The notes under the pieces were generated by a model, which saw nothing but the letters and a program-made list of their open reading frames with translations, ran no database searches and was not told where the DNA came from. A stretch of DNA of 64,000 nt from Dromaius novaehollandiae (taxonomy: Eukaryota > Chordata > Aves > Casuariiformes > Dromaiidae). The translations under genes and the position numbers were made by a program. Of the stretch, positions 34,981-49,526 are shown piece by piece. The stretch is taken from contig NC_088100.1 in assembly GCF_036370855.1 (NCBI RefSeq), positions 33,988,563-34,052,562 on the forward strand, in the 5' to 3' direction. Numbering within the stretch: position 1 is the first letter of the stretch; each line of letters opens with the position of its first letter.

Positions 34981-37900
34981 GATAAAAGTTAACCATTTAA
35001 TGTGTGAATTCGTTAGTTCCTCATGCCTTCCAAATCATAGGCTTGGGCTATCAGCCTGTGTTCAGTCTTTATACTTCTTTTTATTTCTTAGTGTTTTCAA
35101 AGCTATTTTTCCTAAGTTTCATTTTTATGTGGAGATACAGACAAGATGAGAAACAGCAGAGGACAAAGTCAGGGTTAAGTTATGTAAAATCGATAGCCAC
35201 ACTATTGTTTGTGTGACAAAAAATGCGTGAAGTGAAGTGAACACCATACTACGCTGTACTGAATGTAATAAATGTTTAGCTTCCCTAATCTTTTTCAGTT
35301 ACTATTGGTCAGACTTTCCAAAAATTATCACTTTCAGAAAGTTCAACAGATGAATAATGTCAGCCTCAAACTCTGACAGCTATGGAGAAATACATATATA
35401 AACAAAGGATTGAACTTCAGTAGAAATTGCTTTATTTCCTTAGCTGTTTAAGCATTGATGGGAATCTGCTGTCTGTTCATACTGTCCCTCACAAATGATA
35501 TTTTAATAAACTTCCACATTTAATCCAGCAAAATGGAAATAAAATTAAACTTTGAGCTGCTAAATAATGTTTTTTAAAGAATATGTTCCTAGGGTATGGA
35601 GAGAAAAAGTAATATTTATTTGCTGCCTGCTTTCTCCTCCAGTCCCAAGTGGAATGACCCACTCCCCTCACCTGAGCCTCTCAGCAGAGAGGATGAGCCA
35701 GTTCTAGAAATAGTTGGTCTACACCTAAAGGACAGTCTGATAATTTCCATTGTTGAACAGCACAGTTTGCTTCTTCATACAGTTTTCCTTGATGCAGGGC
35801 TAATGCCAACTTGAAACGTTCTGCTTGAGCTCTTACCCTTAAGGACATTCATATTCAAATTTTATTGGTGCTTTCTCATGCCCTCTGCAAATCTATTCTT
35901 CTTCTTCCAGTTGAGACCATTTCTACAGAAGAGCGTTCAGTTCTCAGCCCGTCGGTCTGCAAACACAGCTCCCACGTAGCACCGCCCTGCTGAGGGGTGC
36001 CCAAAGCTTCCCCTGGCTTTTGCAGAAAAAAGGCGTCTGGAATCACCATGCTTTGAGCAACGGGAGGGGCAGGAGCTAGTCTACCTTTCCACACGGTCTA
36101 TTAAGATCATCACAAGTTTGACTTCTAAATAGAAACTTGCCAGCCTGAAGCCCTTTACCGCTGTGTATTTCATGGTCTACAAGTACCATCCCGCTAGAGA
36201 AAACCTCCACCTCTCAAAAGGTCTTCAAAATGATGTCCAGTAATTCCAGTTCAGCCAGTTCCTGCTGAAGCCCTCCAGACCTCTGGCAGGCAGGGGTCTC
36301 CATGGGGGCCAGTGGGCAGCAGGGTGCCTTCACGTGAGGGTAGGCTGCGCGCAGTGCTGGGCTGTGGGCAGCCGTCAGCTGGGTGCCCCGGGAGCAGATG
36401 GCTCCCAGACACGGTGTTCTGCATGCCAGCACAGCTGCCTGAGCTCCGGTCTGTTTTTTGTGGGTATTCCCCTCGGAAATTAACTGTTTCTCTTCCAAAT
36501 ATCAGGCAAGCTTCTGAATCACAGGTACAAAGTTAGTATCTGTTTGTGCTCTGCCATGTCCTCCCACCAATGCATTATTATCTGAACATCTGCCTCTTTA
36601 AAAAAATCCCAACTTACTCTAATTGCAGCTTTGGGCAGCCTCTTGATATAGCACACTTTTGAGTTTTTATTGACTATTTTATCTATATTCATCTTCTGCA
36701 GAATGATTTTGCTCATTTACAGCAAACAGTCCAAAATCAAGGCCACACAAACTACTGAGCATGAGTATGAGATATTTGTCCCTCCCTACGTTTCTGCGTG
36801 CAAATGTTGGCTGCTTACATGCAATGCTCTTATATGCAGTGGAGTTGTGCCAGCTTGAATCTGGCACTTTGATTTAAAAAAACTACTGTTTCATGCAGAA
36901 TTTACTGTTTTCCTCTATGGAAAGAGTCCAGGAATTGTGATCACACAGGGGTTTACAAATGAGCCTGTTAGCTGGAGGCTCAAGACCTCTGTTTGACTGC
37001 TGTCTTATCCTGGACTAAAGATCACAGGTTCCTCAAAGCCTTTTGCCCCAAAGTGCCAAATAGCTGATGCCGTCTGCAGACCCCCACACCGTCAGACTGG
37101 GGCTCACACGCTCAGTGAGCAAATGGGCTTTCCTGGAGGACGCTTGCTGACCGAGCTCCACAAAAAGGCAGGGAAGAAAGAGGCCGGATGCAGAAGCTGC
37201 AGTCACCATCACCCTTGCTTGTTCAGCAGTTTAGGGATTATCCCTGCCTTTGGGCATCTGCCCAAGAAATTTGGCTTGCATCTAAGGCCACCGCAGAGTA
37301 TGGCAGGATGAGAATATTCACGTTCCCTCTGGTTCTTGTTCCACTTGCATGGAAGAATTCAATATGTGCTAGTTCAGAGAGAGAATGAGAGCGAAAGCCT
37401 TGCTCCTAGTGAATTAGGGCATCATACCAGAATCAGGGAGACAAGGCTTGCAGATCTTTATGAATATTAAATATACAGCAGTGAAACTGGAGCAGGTTTA
37501 GTTGTACTCCCCTGTGCAGGTGAGTACATACACTAGTCTATAAAATCATTCTCTCTGTACCACCAAAGCTAGAAACTTACCTATGATGCCTGGGTACCAT
37601 TCATGAATTCAGGCATAAGTTTGTATGCTCTCTTACTAAAAAACGAAAGAACTCTTTTTTTTTGGGGGGGGGGGGGGGACCATTACTGAAGTTGTTACAT
37701 AAATCAAGACTAACCTCAAATGATGGTGAGCTGTGAATTAATCACAATACAATTTTAAATAAGTAGTATATCTTGTATGGATCAATGATATTTTTAACCT
37801 ACCTTTTAGATATATAATTTTGAATCCTGTAGCTCACCATGAATTCTTTTTCCCAGAATTTAAATCCATTTTTCTTTGTTTACATTGAAAATATTCTACA

Positions 37901-38410
37901 TTCCCTGAGCAGAGAAAAATACCCTGACCACAAAACCTTTTAGTTGGAGCTCTTTCTTTTCTGTCACTTCTAGCAGTTAGGGAGTCTTATTTATGACTTT
38001 AATATAAATTTCTTCCCTAGTGTATTTATCCCTGTGATATTGTCAAAACTTTTGTTTTAAGTCATAAAAGTTCCTTATCCCCAAGGTATTACTCTGTATC
38101 AGAATTTTGGCTTTTCTCCCCGCAAAAACTGAAACTCAAGGTTTTCTTGATACTCTGCGCTGATACTCTCCATTTTCACAATTCTTTTCAGTAACTATGA
38201 CCCCCCTGTTTTTATACCTTAATCTCACTCACAGACCCTTGCCTCTAGATTTTATGCACATGCTGTATTTTAAACTTACGTTGTCATAAACTCAGAGAGA
38301 CTGTGGAGTTTGTCTGACACAGTGATGGGATGGGCCAGAAAGGGTTTGTGCCCCCTATTTCTCAGACTTTGACCTGGAAATGGAGACTGACACCTAAATA
38401 CAAGCAACTA
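34981..38410. other. Non-coding stretch with no recognised gene
   Basis: Mostly AT-rich, with moderately GC-rich spots at 35930-36070 and 36240-36460 where frames of 72-94 codons stay open without domains. The first few hundred bases could hold more gag of the Gypsy relic, but I see no gag signature. A T9-G15 junction lies at 37655-37678. Confidence 0.45.
37655..37678. repeat. T9 followed by G15 homopolymer junction
   Basis: Nine T (37655-37663) run directly into fifteen G (37664-37678). A G15 run can form G-quadruplexes between molecules or slip in replication. It is also a place where sequencing and assembly length errors are likely. Confidence 0.9.
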
Positions 38411-38800
38411 ATGCAATTAGCTCCACGCCGAGCCGCCTGCCCAGCCCCATCCCCGCGGGAACAGGCTGGAGGTGACGGGACGACCCTGCCAGCCCGAGCC
38501 ACACGTGGCCCTGATGGCGGTGTCGGCAGTGGCGCTGGTGGCTCAGCCCTCAGCAGGAGCAGGTGGCACACGTGGGTGGCTGTGCACCCAGCACAGGGCA
38601 CACGCCAGGTAAATACGCGTACGGTGGGGTACAAGCAGAGCCATCGCAGATGCCGTTTGCTCTTCAGGGTGCCAAGCACGAGCAGAGCAGGGACGAGCCA
38701 GTATGCACAGCCCCGGCCACGTGTCTGAGACTGCTCTGTGCCATAAATCACCGCAGCAGAGCATGCACATCCTCCAGCGCCAGCTGGAGAGGACTCATGG
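38410..38800. promoter_or_regulatory. Weak CpG/GC-rich patch, origin unclear
   Basis: A GC-rich patch of about 400 bases in AT-rich DNA has many CpGs, several CACGTG-like words and GATGGCGG. A GT donor-like site follows GCCAG at 38608/38609 (AGGTAAAT). The open frames 38330-38728 (plus) and 38362-38805 (minus) overlap and show only Ala, Arg, Pro, Ser and Gly bias. It could be a minor promoter, an exon of a non-coding RNA or a decayed GC-rich repeat. Confidence 0.3.
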
Positions 38801-41800
38801 ACCACGAAGCATCTGTCCTTCTTTCGTAAAGGTGAAACTTTCCTAGGTATTTAATCAAAAAAACCCAGACTCGATTCACAAATGTCCTTTTAATTTAGTT
38901 TTATGACCAAAAATATTGCCCTGTTATTACTATTTCTGTAACAAGGCATGCTAGATGATAGTGCAGTGAGGTTGTAGGACCAGAAGACTCAGATCTACCA
39001 AGGTATATATGCTAGCTAGTCGAAACATACTGAATATGAAAATTTCAAATAACACTGTTCACTGAAAGTTGAGTTTTGACAGAATTCTAAAAATTGGTAG
39101 AGAATGGGAGGGCTCAGTGCATATTCCACAAACCTCTAATTTCACATATCACTTTATACATAAGTAATTATACAGGCATGGACATCAGTCCTGTACATTT
39201 TAGCTATCAGTTCTCCCTTAAAATGGGCAACGGGCAGGTCAGAACCATATAATCTACTTGGAGACCCTAAAATGTGTCCACACATTGAACATCAGAATGT
39301 GCTATGTTTTTATGTAGTAAGCCCAGAGGCTTTATCTGATTAGGTGTAGCTTAGATATGTATTTTAAGGGTATAATTATGACTGTGACAATCAAGATAAT
39401 GTCTCAACAACACATTTTCATTCCTAAAGAACTTGAGATAAGCAATTTCTCTTATTTCCATAGTAAATGCCTGTAGGAAAAGTGAACAGACTAAATAACT
39501 TCTAACAGCTTCGTTTTTTTCAGGAGAATCTTGAAAACTGCCTTCAAAAATCACCCACATCTATTCAATATGCACACATTACTTGAATGTCAATTTATCG
39601 CTGCATTAGCAATGGAAAGATGGTTTTTTCAGTAGAAATTTATTCAGCAGAACAAACTCTGAAAAACTTTTGCCTTGTCTTTGCTGCATTATGGATTTAT
39701 TTTCTGCAAAGGTGTGAGTGACCTGCTACCTTCAAATCCCTGCTGACATAATTATTTGCAGAGAATTAGACGTTGATGGCTTCTTTCCTTACAGTGTGAA
39801 GGCTGAGACTCTCTCCCTTCACACAGGGAAAGGGAAGGGCCTGGGAGTCCTAGGAAATATTCAGACATGTTCAGAGAGGGGCACTGAAGAGGAGAAACCA
39901 GTGGCCCTGCTGAAGTCCCTCCCCAGTGCCTGCCCTTCGAGCATGGCCACCCCTGGGACCAACATCTGAGAAGTCATGAGGGGTTGACAGCGCAACCTTA
40001 ACTGCAAAGACAGTGATTTATCTAGCATCCTTCCCAAAAATCACATTGATATGTGACTGTGTTGTGACCTTTATTGGATTTTTTTTTTCTGGCAGACTAT
40101 AATGCTTGGAAGAGAGGTAGACAAAAGAAGCCTAGAGTGATGTGGATATGCCGAGAATTGAGTAAGGCAGGAGAAAGGAGAGTTATATTCAAAGAGAACA
40201 GAGGAACATTAATATTCTGTTTAAAAAATTCTTAATTAAGTTTCTCCCAAAATTTTAAGAACAAAATCAGACCGTTTCTAGATTTTTTTTTTCTAAGCAG
40301 TTTGGATGGTCTGCTATTACTTGTCTGGACAGTCCACTACTAATGGTAGGCTTCACATCAGGTCTTCAAATCACCGATGTTTTAGGGATAATTGAAATTT
40401 ATTTGCATTGTGAGGTCAACTTAATGTCAACTCCTGCCTGTAGGGATCTTGCAGGCACCAAATGATGTCTTTCAGCCTTAGTGAGATCAGTGTGCTTCTG
40501 TGTAGAGGTATGAAGGCAAAAGACAAAGCTCAATATTAAAAAGAAATGCTGAATGTTTATTATATCCACTGATATGGGTGCAACACAAGCACCAGGTCTC
40601 GAGTAATAACTCGATATTTACCATCTAAAGAAGTTGCAGAAATAAAAACCATAACCCCATTTATGTTCGTTCCGTGGAATGATTTACTCCAGTTCTTTTA
40701 GTGACAGCAAAGCATCTAAACACAGATTTTTCTTTCTCAATATCAAGATAAAACTGCCAGTTTACCTGCAATCTCACTTTCTATGAACAAACGTATAATA
40801 TAACCTAGGTCAGGAAAAAAAAAAAAAAACTCTAAATGTAATATATTACTAACCTACATACCTCTTCTGACAGAAGAAACGTACATTTGAGTTTCTAACA
40901 ATTTCATTTATGGTGAGTTTTTTAGTGGAAAACAAGTAAGTAAATGTGGTGAACCAGTATTAGTTTTAGATATTTTGTTTTACCCAGCAGCAGAATACTT
41001 TGGTGAAAACACTTGAATATAAATTTTTGAGGACTATGTTCTCCTCTTCATGGCTTCTAACAGATTTGTCACAGGTTCACAGGGAACTTTTAAGACCCAC
41101 AAATAGAATTTCCTTGGATAAATTTTTGTCTTTTGGAGTAGGAATTGTAGCTTTATTTTTAAACAACTTAGATCATTTGTTATTACTTTCTATAGAAAAG
41201 CTGTGAAAAGTATATTCTATATAAGCAAAAAGCCCCATAAAATATTCCCAGCACTAGGTTACTTCTAAATGCCTCCAAAGAACTGTGAGGAAAAAAAAGT
41301 GACAGGGGAAAAAAGGGTCATCTATACTTGCTCTGTACCCAATAAATATTGCAAGGTTAGAGTCCTTAATGCTACTGTAATCATCCCACTACAAAGCTGT
41401 ATGTGTCATAGATTCTGCCATGTTTCCCACTTTTGCTGGTCAGGGCTGCTTTTTAGTAGTTGACATTTTTGCTGCCATGAGGGCTGGAGGGAATCTCTGG
41501 CAAGTACTACACATAATTTCTTTAGAGAGCGGGACTCATTCCATTCAAAAAAATACCAAATTATCCCTTACAGTGAGTCCCAATTTTCTGCTTTTAGTAA
41601 AGTTTTAGTTCTCCTTCATAAGAAGTTAACAGGATATGCTTTAGATAACCATACACTTAAAATATTTTAATATGAGATATCTTCTCATATTTTAGTACCA
41701 GAATATAGCGCCCTTTTGTCAAGCTCAGTGAAATCCCACCTCTTGAAATAATTGGATATTTTGCTATTGACTTCAGGAGAATGAAGAATTTCTATATTGA

Positions 41801-44800
41801 GTAGTTCTTTATTCTAAAAATATTGAAACAAATCATGAGTTAGGGGACTACTCATCATAAGTTAAGAATACCACAGTCCAGTTATTAATTAGTAGAGCTA
41901 GATCTTCTCATTGTAAGAAAGTGGAATTCATCATAGCACTAATTAGCTCTATGCTGTAGACATTCAAAATGCAAGGGAAAACAGTAAAATGTACTGTGTG
42001 ATTAAACTGCTGAGGACCCTACTACCTGATATTTTCTGAATATCCAGAAAAAAAAGTTTAAATATAAATTGCAAATTGGAGTAATGCATTCTAGATAATT
42101 GTCTGGTTGAAAAGGAAAATACAAATCCAGCATGTAATTTTCTTCCATAAATGGTGAGAGTGCTGGGGTCCTATCCCCACAGGAAGACTTCAAGACTTTT
42201 GCACAGTCTTCTACATGGAAGAGGCGCTGCATTGGACCATCCAACTGATGGTGACCAGTTTTTCTTTTTTTTTTTTTCCAGCAGAAAAGAGCCAGAGAAC
42301 AACCAAACAGCTGACTGGGGATGGGAGGAGGCGAGAGTCTGCTCTCCTGCTTGCTCTTCTGGTTGGGAGTCTCTGCACCCTCATTCAGGGCTAGCCTGGC
42401 AGCTGGAGCTAAATCAAAGGAAGCATGAAAAGTGTGGAGGAACAGTCAGCTCCAAGCCAGCTGCTATTTCTCTGGAAGAAAGCATTTTCCCTTGCTGGCC
42501 AGCTCACTGGGTAGATGGGTGAGTGGGCTGAGTCCACAGGAGCTGTACATACAGCCGTACATACATAGTGAGACATGGCATCAATCCTAAACAAAAGCTT
42601 TGCAATGCAAAATAGAGAGCAAAAGAAATCAGAACTAAAAAAATGCTGTGTGTAGGAGCCTCTGCACTTCAAGCAAGCTTGCATTCAAAATCAAAATTAA
42701 ATTTCCCACAGGAAGGAAACTCTGAAATTGCACAGTCAGCTTTATTCAGCATCAAGGGATCCCTCTGGCAGCCCCTCATGGTCACCTGCTGCAGAATAGG
42801 GGTCTCAGAATATGCAGCATTCCCTCCTGATGTGGGTTGCCTGGGATTTTCAGGGTGTTTCAATTGATTATACTTGGCAGACTTTTTAAATAAAAAGGCA
42901 ATACATATTTTTAACAGGAGGGCTAACTTGTGTACGTGCATTATATATGTCTGTATATATATATGTATATGAGATACAAGAGAGTCATTAGCTAATTTCA
43001 GAAAGCTGTCAGAGTAGTGTCTGAATCACTGCTGATTATTGTTCGATGATGAGAAAAGGTCAGTGAGGCATTCCAAACTGACTTTTTTGATGTGTTTTGT
43101 CTAAAATACAAATTGTGGATAGATGCCTCCCCCAAGCAAGGCAACTGCAAGTTGCAGCTATTCCAAGGCAGGTGGCTTATTCCCTCATGTAAACAATAAA
43201 AGGCAGCAGGTCTCCAAGCAGAAGCTGGGGTGATGCCGCCTTTCCCGAGCCATAGCTGTGCCGAGGCTGCATCATGCCTCCAAGGAGGTGGTAGGTCATG
43301 CACACACCTGCACATTCACCATCCCTGTGCCCCTCACCTCCCTCCACTTCTGCTTCCATGTTCACTCCTTCATTAAATCACCACAATACTTTGCAAAAAG
43401 ACCCTGGAGGTTCACATTTTGCCCTCCCTGTTTCCCAAGAGCCCCAAACAGTGCAAGCTGCAGACAGAGTAGGGGCAAGACCTGTGGACAGAAGATGTTA
43501 GGAAACGATGCCTTTGCTCTCAGTGCTGTTTCACCGAAGGCCTCACTGAGGACACACTGCTGGCACCTTACGTCTCCTGCAATCTTTAGCCCCAGGGCAG
43601 GTTTTCAGCACACTGGCCGTAATGGGCAAAAACCACTGTTCCAGGCCTCTAATGACACAGTGCATTTTTGCTTTCCCTCTCTGCTACTGAAGAAGGAAAA
43701 GGAAAACATAGCTGTCGCCTCCTGACACACGGCCAGCTGCTGAAACAAGCTAGGTCTGCTCCCACCTCCCAGCACGACGCGATCCCACAGGAACAAGTCC
43801 AGACCATGGCACTGCCCCTTTCCTTGTGTCAAAGCAGAGAATATACCCATGTATCTAGCCACTCCAGGGTCACTGGCCTGGGCTCCTCAGCAATGAAATG
43901 CCTTTTTTCTAGAGCTGGAAATAGGTGGAAAGGAGAAGATGGGAGGAGGGAAGGGAGGAAGCATGGGCTTCTTTCCTTTCCTTTCTTCATGCTTGGAATT
44001 AAAAGGTCTCTATAGTGTCCCCTGTAGCAGAGGTCGCGCAGGCAGCTGGCTCTGCCCACAGCCTCCAACGCTCTGCTCTGCAGCGGCACTCTTCCGCCAG
44101 GTTTTTGGGGGCAGTTGCTAGGAAGTCAGTGGGGCAAGGGTGTGTTTTTGGGGAAAGACATGGATACTTACGGAGTGGAAGCTGCACCGCAGTCAATAAA
44201 CGGGCCTATTACAAGCATCTAAATATTTTCAGGGCTCAGTACTAGTTTAGTGCAGAAAAGCTGTGGTGAACTGCTGCCAAATTTGGCATCAGCAGGGATT
44301 TGGATTGCAATCACTGACAGAAAGTTACACTGCTTTTTAAAATAAACTTGGCAATGGACTCAAGAAAGTTTACCATCGTTGATGCAGAAGAAAAGATCAG
44401 TGGAAATATGAGAAAATACTGGAAATGAATATTGTACATGCAGGAAGATTAACAAGGAAGCCTAAGATGTAAATTACAGTGTTGCCCCATGTTAACCTGC
44501 TATTCCATGTCTTAGATTTTTACATGAGAGATAAGTAGATTTTTTTTTTTTATTTTGGCCTCACTTGGAAATGATCTTGGAACATTTTTAATGGAATACT
44601 CTTTTACTTGTAATTTAGTCTTGCTTGTCTCTCACACCTAAGTGAGAGTGAACTTATTCTTTGATTTAATAGTTATAAAAGATCACTCATGACACAGGAG
44701 AACTATGCTGATATTTCTTCTGTGCCCTTTAAAACCTGCTCAGTTAGTACATATTAGAAGCAGAAAAAAACCACCTGAATTGGCCAAAAAATGATTTGAA

Positions 44801-47800
44801 TGTCTTAGCTGATTTTGATTAGCCTTTCAATAGATAACTAGTTTGTATTTTTCTCAGAAAGTGTCTACTTTAGATGTGAACCCTTTTTTGTTTGATTAAC
44901 TGTATGGGATGAACGAGGCTTCAGTTTGAAGAGCTACTACGTTTTTCCTTCAGGTCTGCATCTCAGATCAAAATATCTGAAAGAAATAGCCAAGGGTACA
45001 GAGCAGTCATGCAGCTTCACTCCTCTTGCAAACAGCTCTGAAACTACTGTAAACAGCTGCCTCTACTGTATGAAGACATGATACTAATATCAACCTTCTT
45101 ACTAAAGGTGCAGGAGTTTCCAGAAGTGGCCTTTTGACCACTGTTAGAAAAGGGAATGTATGAAAAAAGCCTACATAATAAGACTAATCACGAGGATATG
45201 TTCTGATACAGGGAGATCCTTGTAATTTTAGTAGCCTAATGTACTGTTTAACCTCAGCCAACTCACCAGTGTATCATGTTGTTAAGGAGCCATTTCATGG
45301 CATGGAAAAACAGACTTGGTTTTTTGTTTATTTTCGCAATTGGGCAAGTGGCTGCTACATGAAGATCAGTATCTTCACATTGCCCATATTTCCAAATCAA
45401 ATTTGAAAATCAGGTATGATAATGGATGTAATTAGATAAAGCAGATCACTTAATATAGCATGATGCTAAATTTACTAATTAGTTATGTTTCTAAATCATT
45501 GTATGAGATGGTGGCTATTACCAGTGAGGTGCTTTTAACTCTAACTGAAAAATGGTTTTCATGACGGATGATTGTGTGCTAGAGCAAATGCACTGAAGTC
45601 CTTCAATCACTAAAATACTTCAAATATGTATGCAACTCTCATAGTTCCATCAAATTCAGTGGAATTATCTACATGTGTTATTATAAATAGATCGCATAAT
45701 TCAGGTAAAATCAGCCAGAAAAAAACAAGTATTGTAAAGTATCTAATCTCAGCAGTAGAAGATTTTGCTTATTATAACATTTTCCTTAAAAAATTTCTTT
45801 AAAAATTTTCTTTAAAAATTCAGTCTCACATTCATTCGCTACCTACCAGACCTGAAGAATGTCAAGAGGATTTACCTTTTGTGTTCAGAAAATCATTGAG
45901 TGGTAGATAATATGAATGACTATTTGAGAACTAAATTCTGAAGTAGATGCTATTATACACTCTGTGCCAGTTAACTGAGTGTTGCTCTATCTTATTATTA
46001 CCTACCAGAGTCTCATTTTTTTATTTTGACAAAAACAAAACCTTTTATTATTTTGATTACAGTTGATAATCAAACCACTAGCAGAACATGTTTTCATTAA
46101 AATAATGTAGCTCTCTTTAACCGCTTTGTGAAGTCTTGTCTATTTCACTGAAATTTCCTTTTTGTAAGAAAAAAATGGGATGAAAGGTGCTGGAAAATGT
46201 CAAAATAGCTCATTTTGACATCTTTAAATGAAAGTCTTATACTTTCCCTTTTGAAATGGCTTTTTACTTGGATTTTTGTGTTTCATATAGACAAGTGTGC
46301 GATGTGTAAGAAATCTAAATGGGAAAAAATTGATCCATCTGAAACTAGATTTTTTTTAATTTCGCAGAACACTTCAGTGCTGAAGTTTTTCTTGAATTGG
46401 GATAGAAATGTTCCCAAAAAATTCTGGAAACATTTTCTTTCTCCATATAGTTCTAGTTTTCTTTAAGTTATGAAACAGAGGTGTCATTAGAACTACAAGT
46501 CAAATGGCCTATAATAACTGTCTATACTTATATCTATCCTGAAAGTGTGAACAGACACTAAAGCTTTAAGAGAAGCAGTTATCCAAGCACTATGAGGCTG
46601 TTAATTGGGAATCGAGAGACAAGCACTTATCTCAGATGACTCCATTCTGCAAATTTTTGAAGAGCAGAGTAGAGACTGAGGAACTACGTCCTCTAGATAT
46701 TTCCTTGAAACAACCAGCCCCCAACCTGGTATGAGGGGAGATATTCCTTCAGAGAAAAGGTAAGTGAACCCTTCGAAACTTGAGGAAGGTACAAACCTTG
46801 TTTTCCCATCTGAGATGTCCTGCAAACCACATGATGGTCCTTGTCTTGTGCAGAATGAGGTTCAGCCGTCTCAGAGTAACAATCCAGGTTTCGCCCTTGA
46901 GGCAGCAAAGAAACAGCAGCAGAAACAGGTGACATTTAATACTGCCATTCTAAAAATGGAGGCAGAGGAAACCAACGGCTTAAGCTTTGGGATGGCAGGA
47001 CGACACTTCCCAGAGCTGGCAAAGGGACAGGACTTCCCAAGCAGACCCTGGCCCCCTCGCTCCTTGGCCACGTGGCAGCGAGGAGCAGGAGGATGTGGGT
47101 AGTCACAGAGTGCCCTAAGCACCAGTTTATGTAGCTACATGATTGCCTACTGCCAAGCCTTTTCAGGGATGCTGCTAAGTCAGCACGGTCCAGCTCAGAC
47201 CGTGGCCAACGACATGAGATAAACAGGGTGTAGATGTTCTCCTTGATATTGTGATTTTGCCTAGACCTACACCTAAAGCCAACAGTGCATAGCCCTATGT
47301 GCAACATGTAAAAGCAGGAAACCAACTTCCATGCTTCCCACAGGTTAAAAAGTTGGCAGCCCGTGTTGTTTCTCTTGCTTCAGCAGTAGCTGAAGCAGCA
47401 GCAGAAGTAGCAGATCCTCAGAACTTGCTGGAAATCTCTAAACACTGGGAGGTGGGATAAATCCAGGCCTGCATGGTGATGGCTTGAAAAGTGAGTCTTT
47501 ATGGTTCTGCCCCCAGAATAGCATAGCTTCAGGCTGAGTATCAGCTTACCAATGGAAAAAACAGAATGATTTAAAATGTGTTATAAAGAACAACATATAT
47601 AAACAAATTGAGATAATTTCTATGTTTTCCTTGGTTTCTGCTCATTATGAAGCACATGGCCAATTTCTTTCCTTTCACTATTTTCCCCAATAACCTAGCT
47701 AAGTAAACATGTTTTTGACAGTGTTTATACTATAACAATACAAGCGCACCAGCTCTTACATCAATAATTTAAGCAACCTTCATAAAACACAGTAAAAAAA

Positions 47801-49526
47801 TTACAGAGCAAGTGAAATAGATGTCTGTCTTCTTTTCTTTTGTTTTTTTGGTGAGTGGAATTTATACCAGTTGGGTGGTGTAGTTAAATTCCACTTGTTT
47901 GAGAAGTTTACAGTACTATAGTGAAGGATACCTGAAGAACAAACAGCAAACTTCTATATGAGTTGCTGATTATAGGAGTCCTGCTATGTCATAGCAGAGC
48001 TATAATAACACTCTGGTACTGGAAATATTTCCCACACAACATTATAAATGTAGTTGAACTCTGATTTCAGTAATCCTTCTCTAATGTCAAGCTGACTGGA
48101 GCAAAGGTGGGGAGCAGCTACAAAACCCTGTCTAAATACAAATCATTCCATGTTTAGTTTTGGTTTTTAATACTATGCAGTTTTACCAGAACAACACCAA
48201 TAACCTGCAGTAAGGCTGATTATACTGACTAGATTTCAAGCAAGATCTCCAGAGATGAAAAGTTGGAGTAATATCCAATTAGATTGACAGGTTTGTACTC
48301 AAAAATCTCTAAAATCACTCCTCTCTCATAATGTAATTACTGGCACAGTAAAGAATGCCAGTGACCTTAGCTAGGTTAGCGGGGGAAAAAATAAACATGA
48401 AACGAGGTAATTTTTAAAGAAAAAGGTAGTTTTGCAATTTGGAATAAAAAAATGGCTCGATAATAGCTCCAAAATAAAAATAACCTTGTATCCCAGTACC
48501 GTTCCAACCAATGATGGCCAGAAACGTGCATCCAAGTGCATATTCTCAGCTGGCTGAATAGTCAGAGGTGCTGGATATCCAATAGTTACTGTTGAAATGT
48601 TAAAAATTAACATTGCCATGATATTGGTAAGAATTTGGATTTTGCGTATGACTTTAGGCAACCAAAGCAGAAGAAAGCTAGTTTCTGGCCTCTCACTCTG
48701 CAAACAGCTCTTTTGCAGGCAGACTGCATCGACTCTCTCGCTTGCAGTGGAGATTTGTTCACATATCAACTAGCTGCTTGTAGTCTTTCAAGCATTATAT
48801 TAAACTAGTCAATAAGCAGATAAATTGCTTTGGTGGAACGGGGAAGGGAACATCAGCATTAAGTGAAGGAGAGAGGAATATCATTCACGCAAGTGTGCAC
48901 TCAGAGTATTGTACGTCATTGCCTTTCACAATAAAACAGCAGCATAACTTGGTTTCCGTAAGTGTTTAATCCACTCCTTGTCATCTTGCTATTTCCACTT
49001 GTATGTTTAAATTAGGGTTTTTTAAAAGTGGTATTCTAGTGCTTCATGATTAAAATTTTTAAGGTGTTTTAAAATTATCTGCAGGGTAACTGAGTCAGAT
49101 TTAGATTGGTTGTGTATAATAACACGTTTGTCAGTACGGTGGAGCAATGTAACAACACACTACAAAACCTTCCATTAGAAATGCATACCCGGTACAAGAA
49201 TAAGAGCATTTAATTGATTTACCCTTGTGGTTTAAATTTTCTACTCTTAGTCATGCATTAAAATAGATGTATTTTACACAGTGACAAATGTACAAAACAT
49301 CTCACTTACTAAGCAACATCCGATCGTGTCAGAGTTCTCCCAACTGCGAGCCAGTTCTGCTCCATCTATGGCAACCGACGGAGGTGATAAGCAAACCGCA
49401 CTGCTTTTCAATATTAATGAAGAGCAGACATGTTTAATTATGGGCTTTTAAATCATCTTAAGCAGCATAGCACCAGCCTTCAAAAAGTAGAGGGGGCTAT
49501 CACTATAACACCATCACAAAGCAACA
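38801..49526. other. Non-coding stretch with no recognised gene
   Basis: A long AT-rich interval. It has GC-richer spots at 43200-44120 and 46850-47100, a triplicated TTTCTTTAAAAA unit (45781-45820), and short perfect hairpins at 41669-41691 (9-bp arms) and 47376-47397 (9-bp arms, loop AGTA). Frames up to 155 codons (43258-43725, plus) lack domains and are shadowed by other open frames. No CR1 copy is recognisable across nearly 11 kb, which is a low repeat load. Confidence 0.5.
45781..45820. repeat. Tandem triplication of TTTCTTTAAAAA
   Basis: TTTCCTTAAAAAA, TTTCTTTAAAAAT and TTTCTTTAAAAATT follow one another. It is a short local duplication, and the units are near-palindromic at TTTAAA. Confidence 0.75.

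Noticed and set aside
43258..43725. Plus-strand frame of 155 codons
   Set aside because: Overlapped by open frames in other phases and on the other strand (43298-43501, 43605-43862). The moderate GC content explains it.
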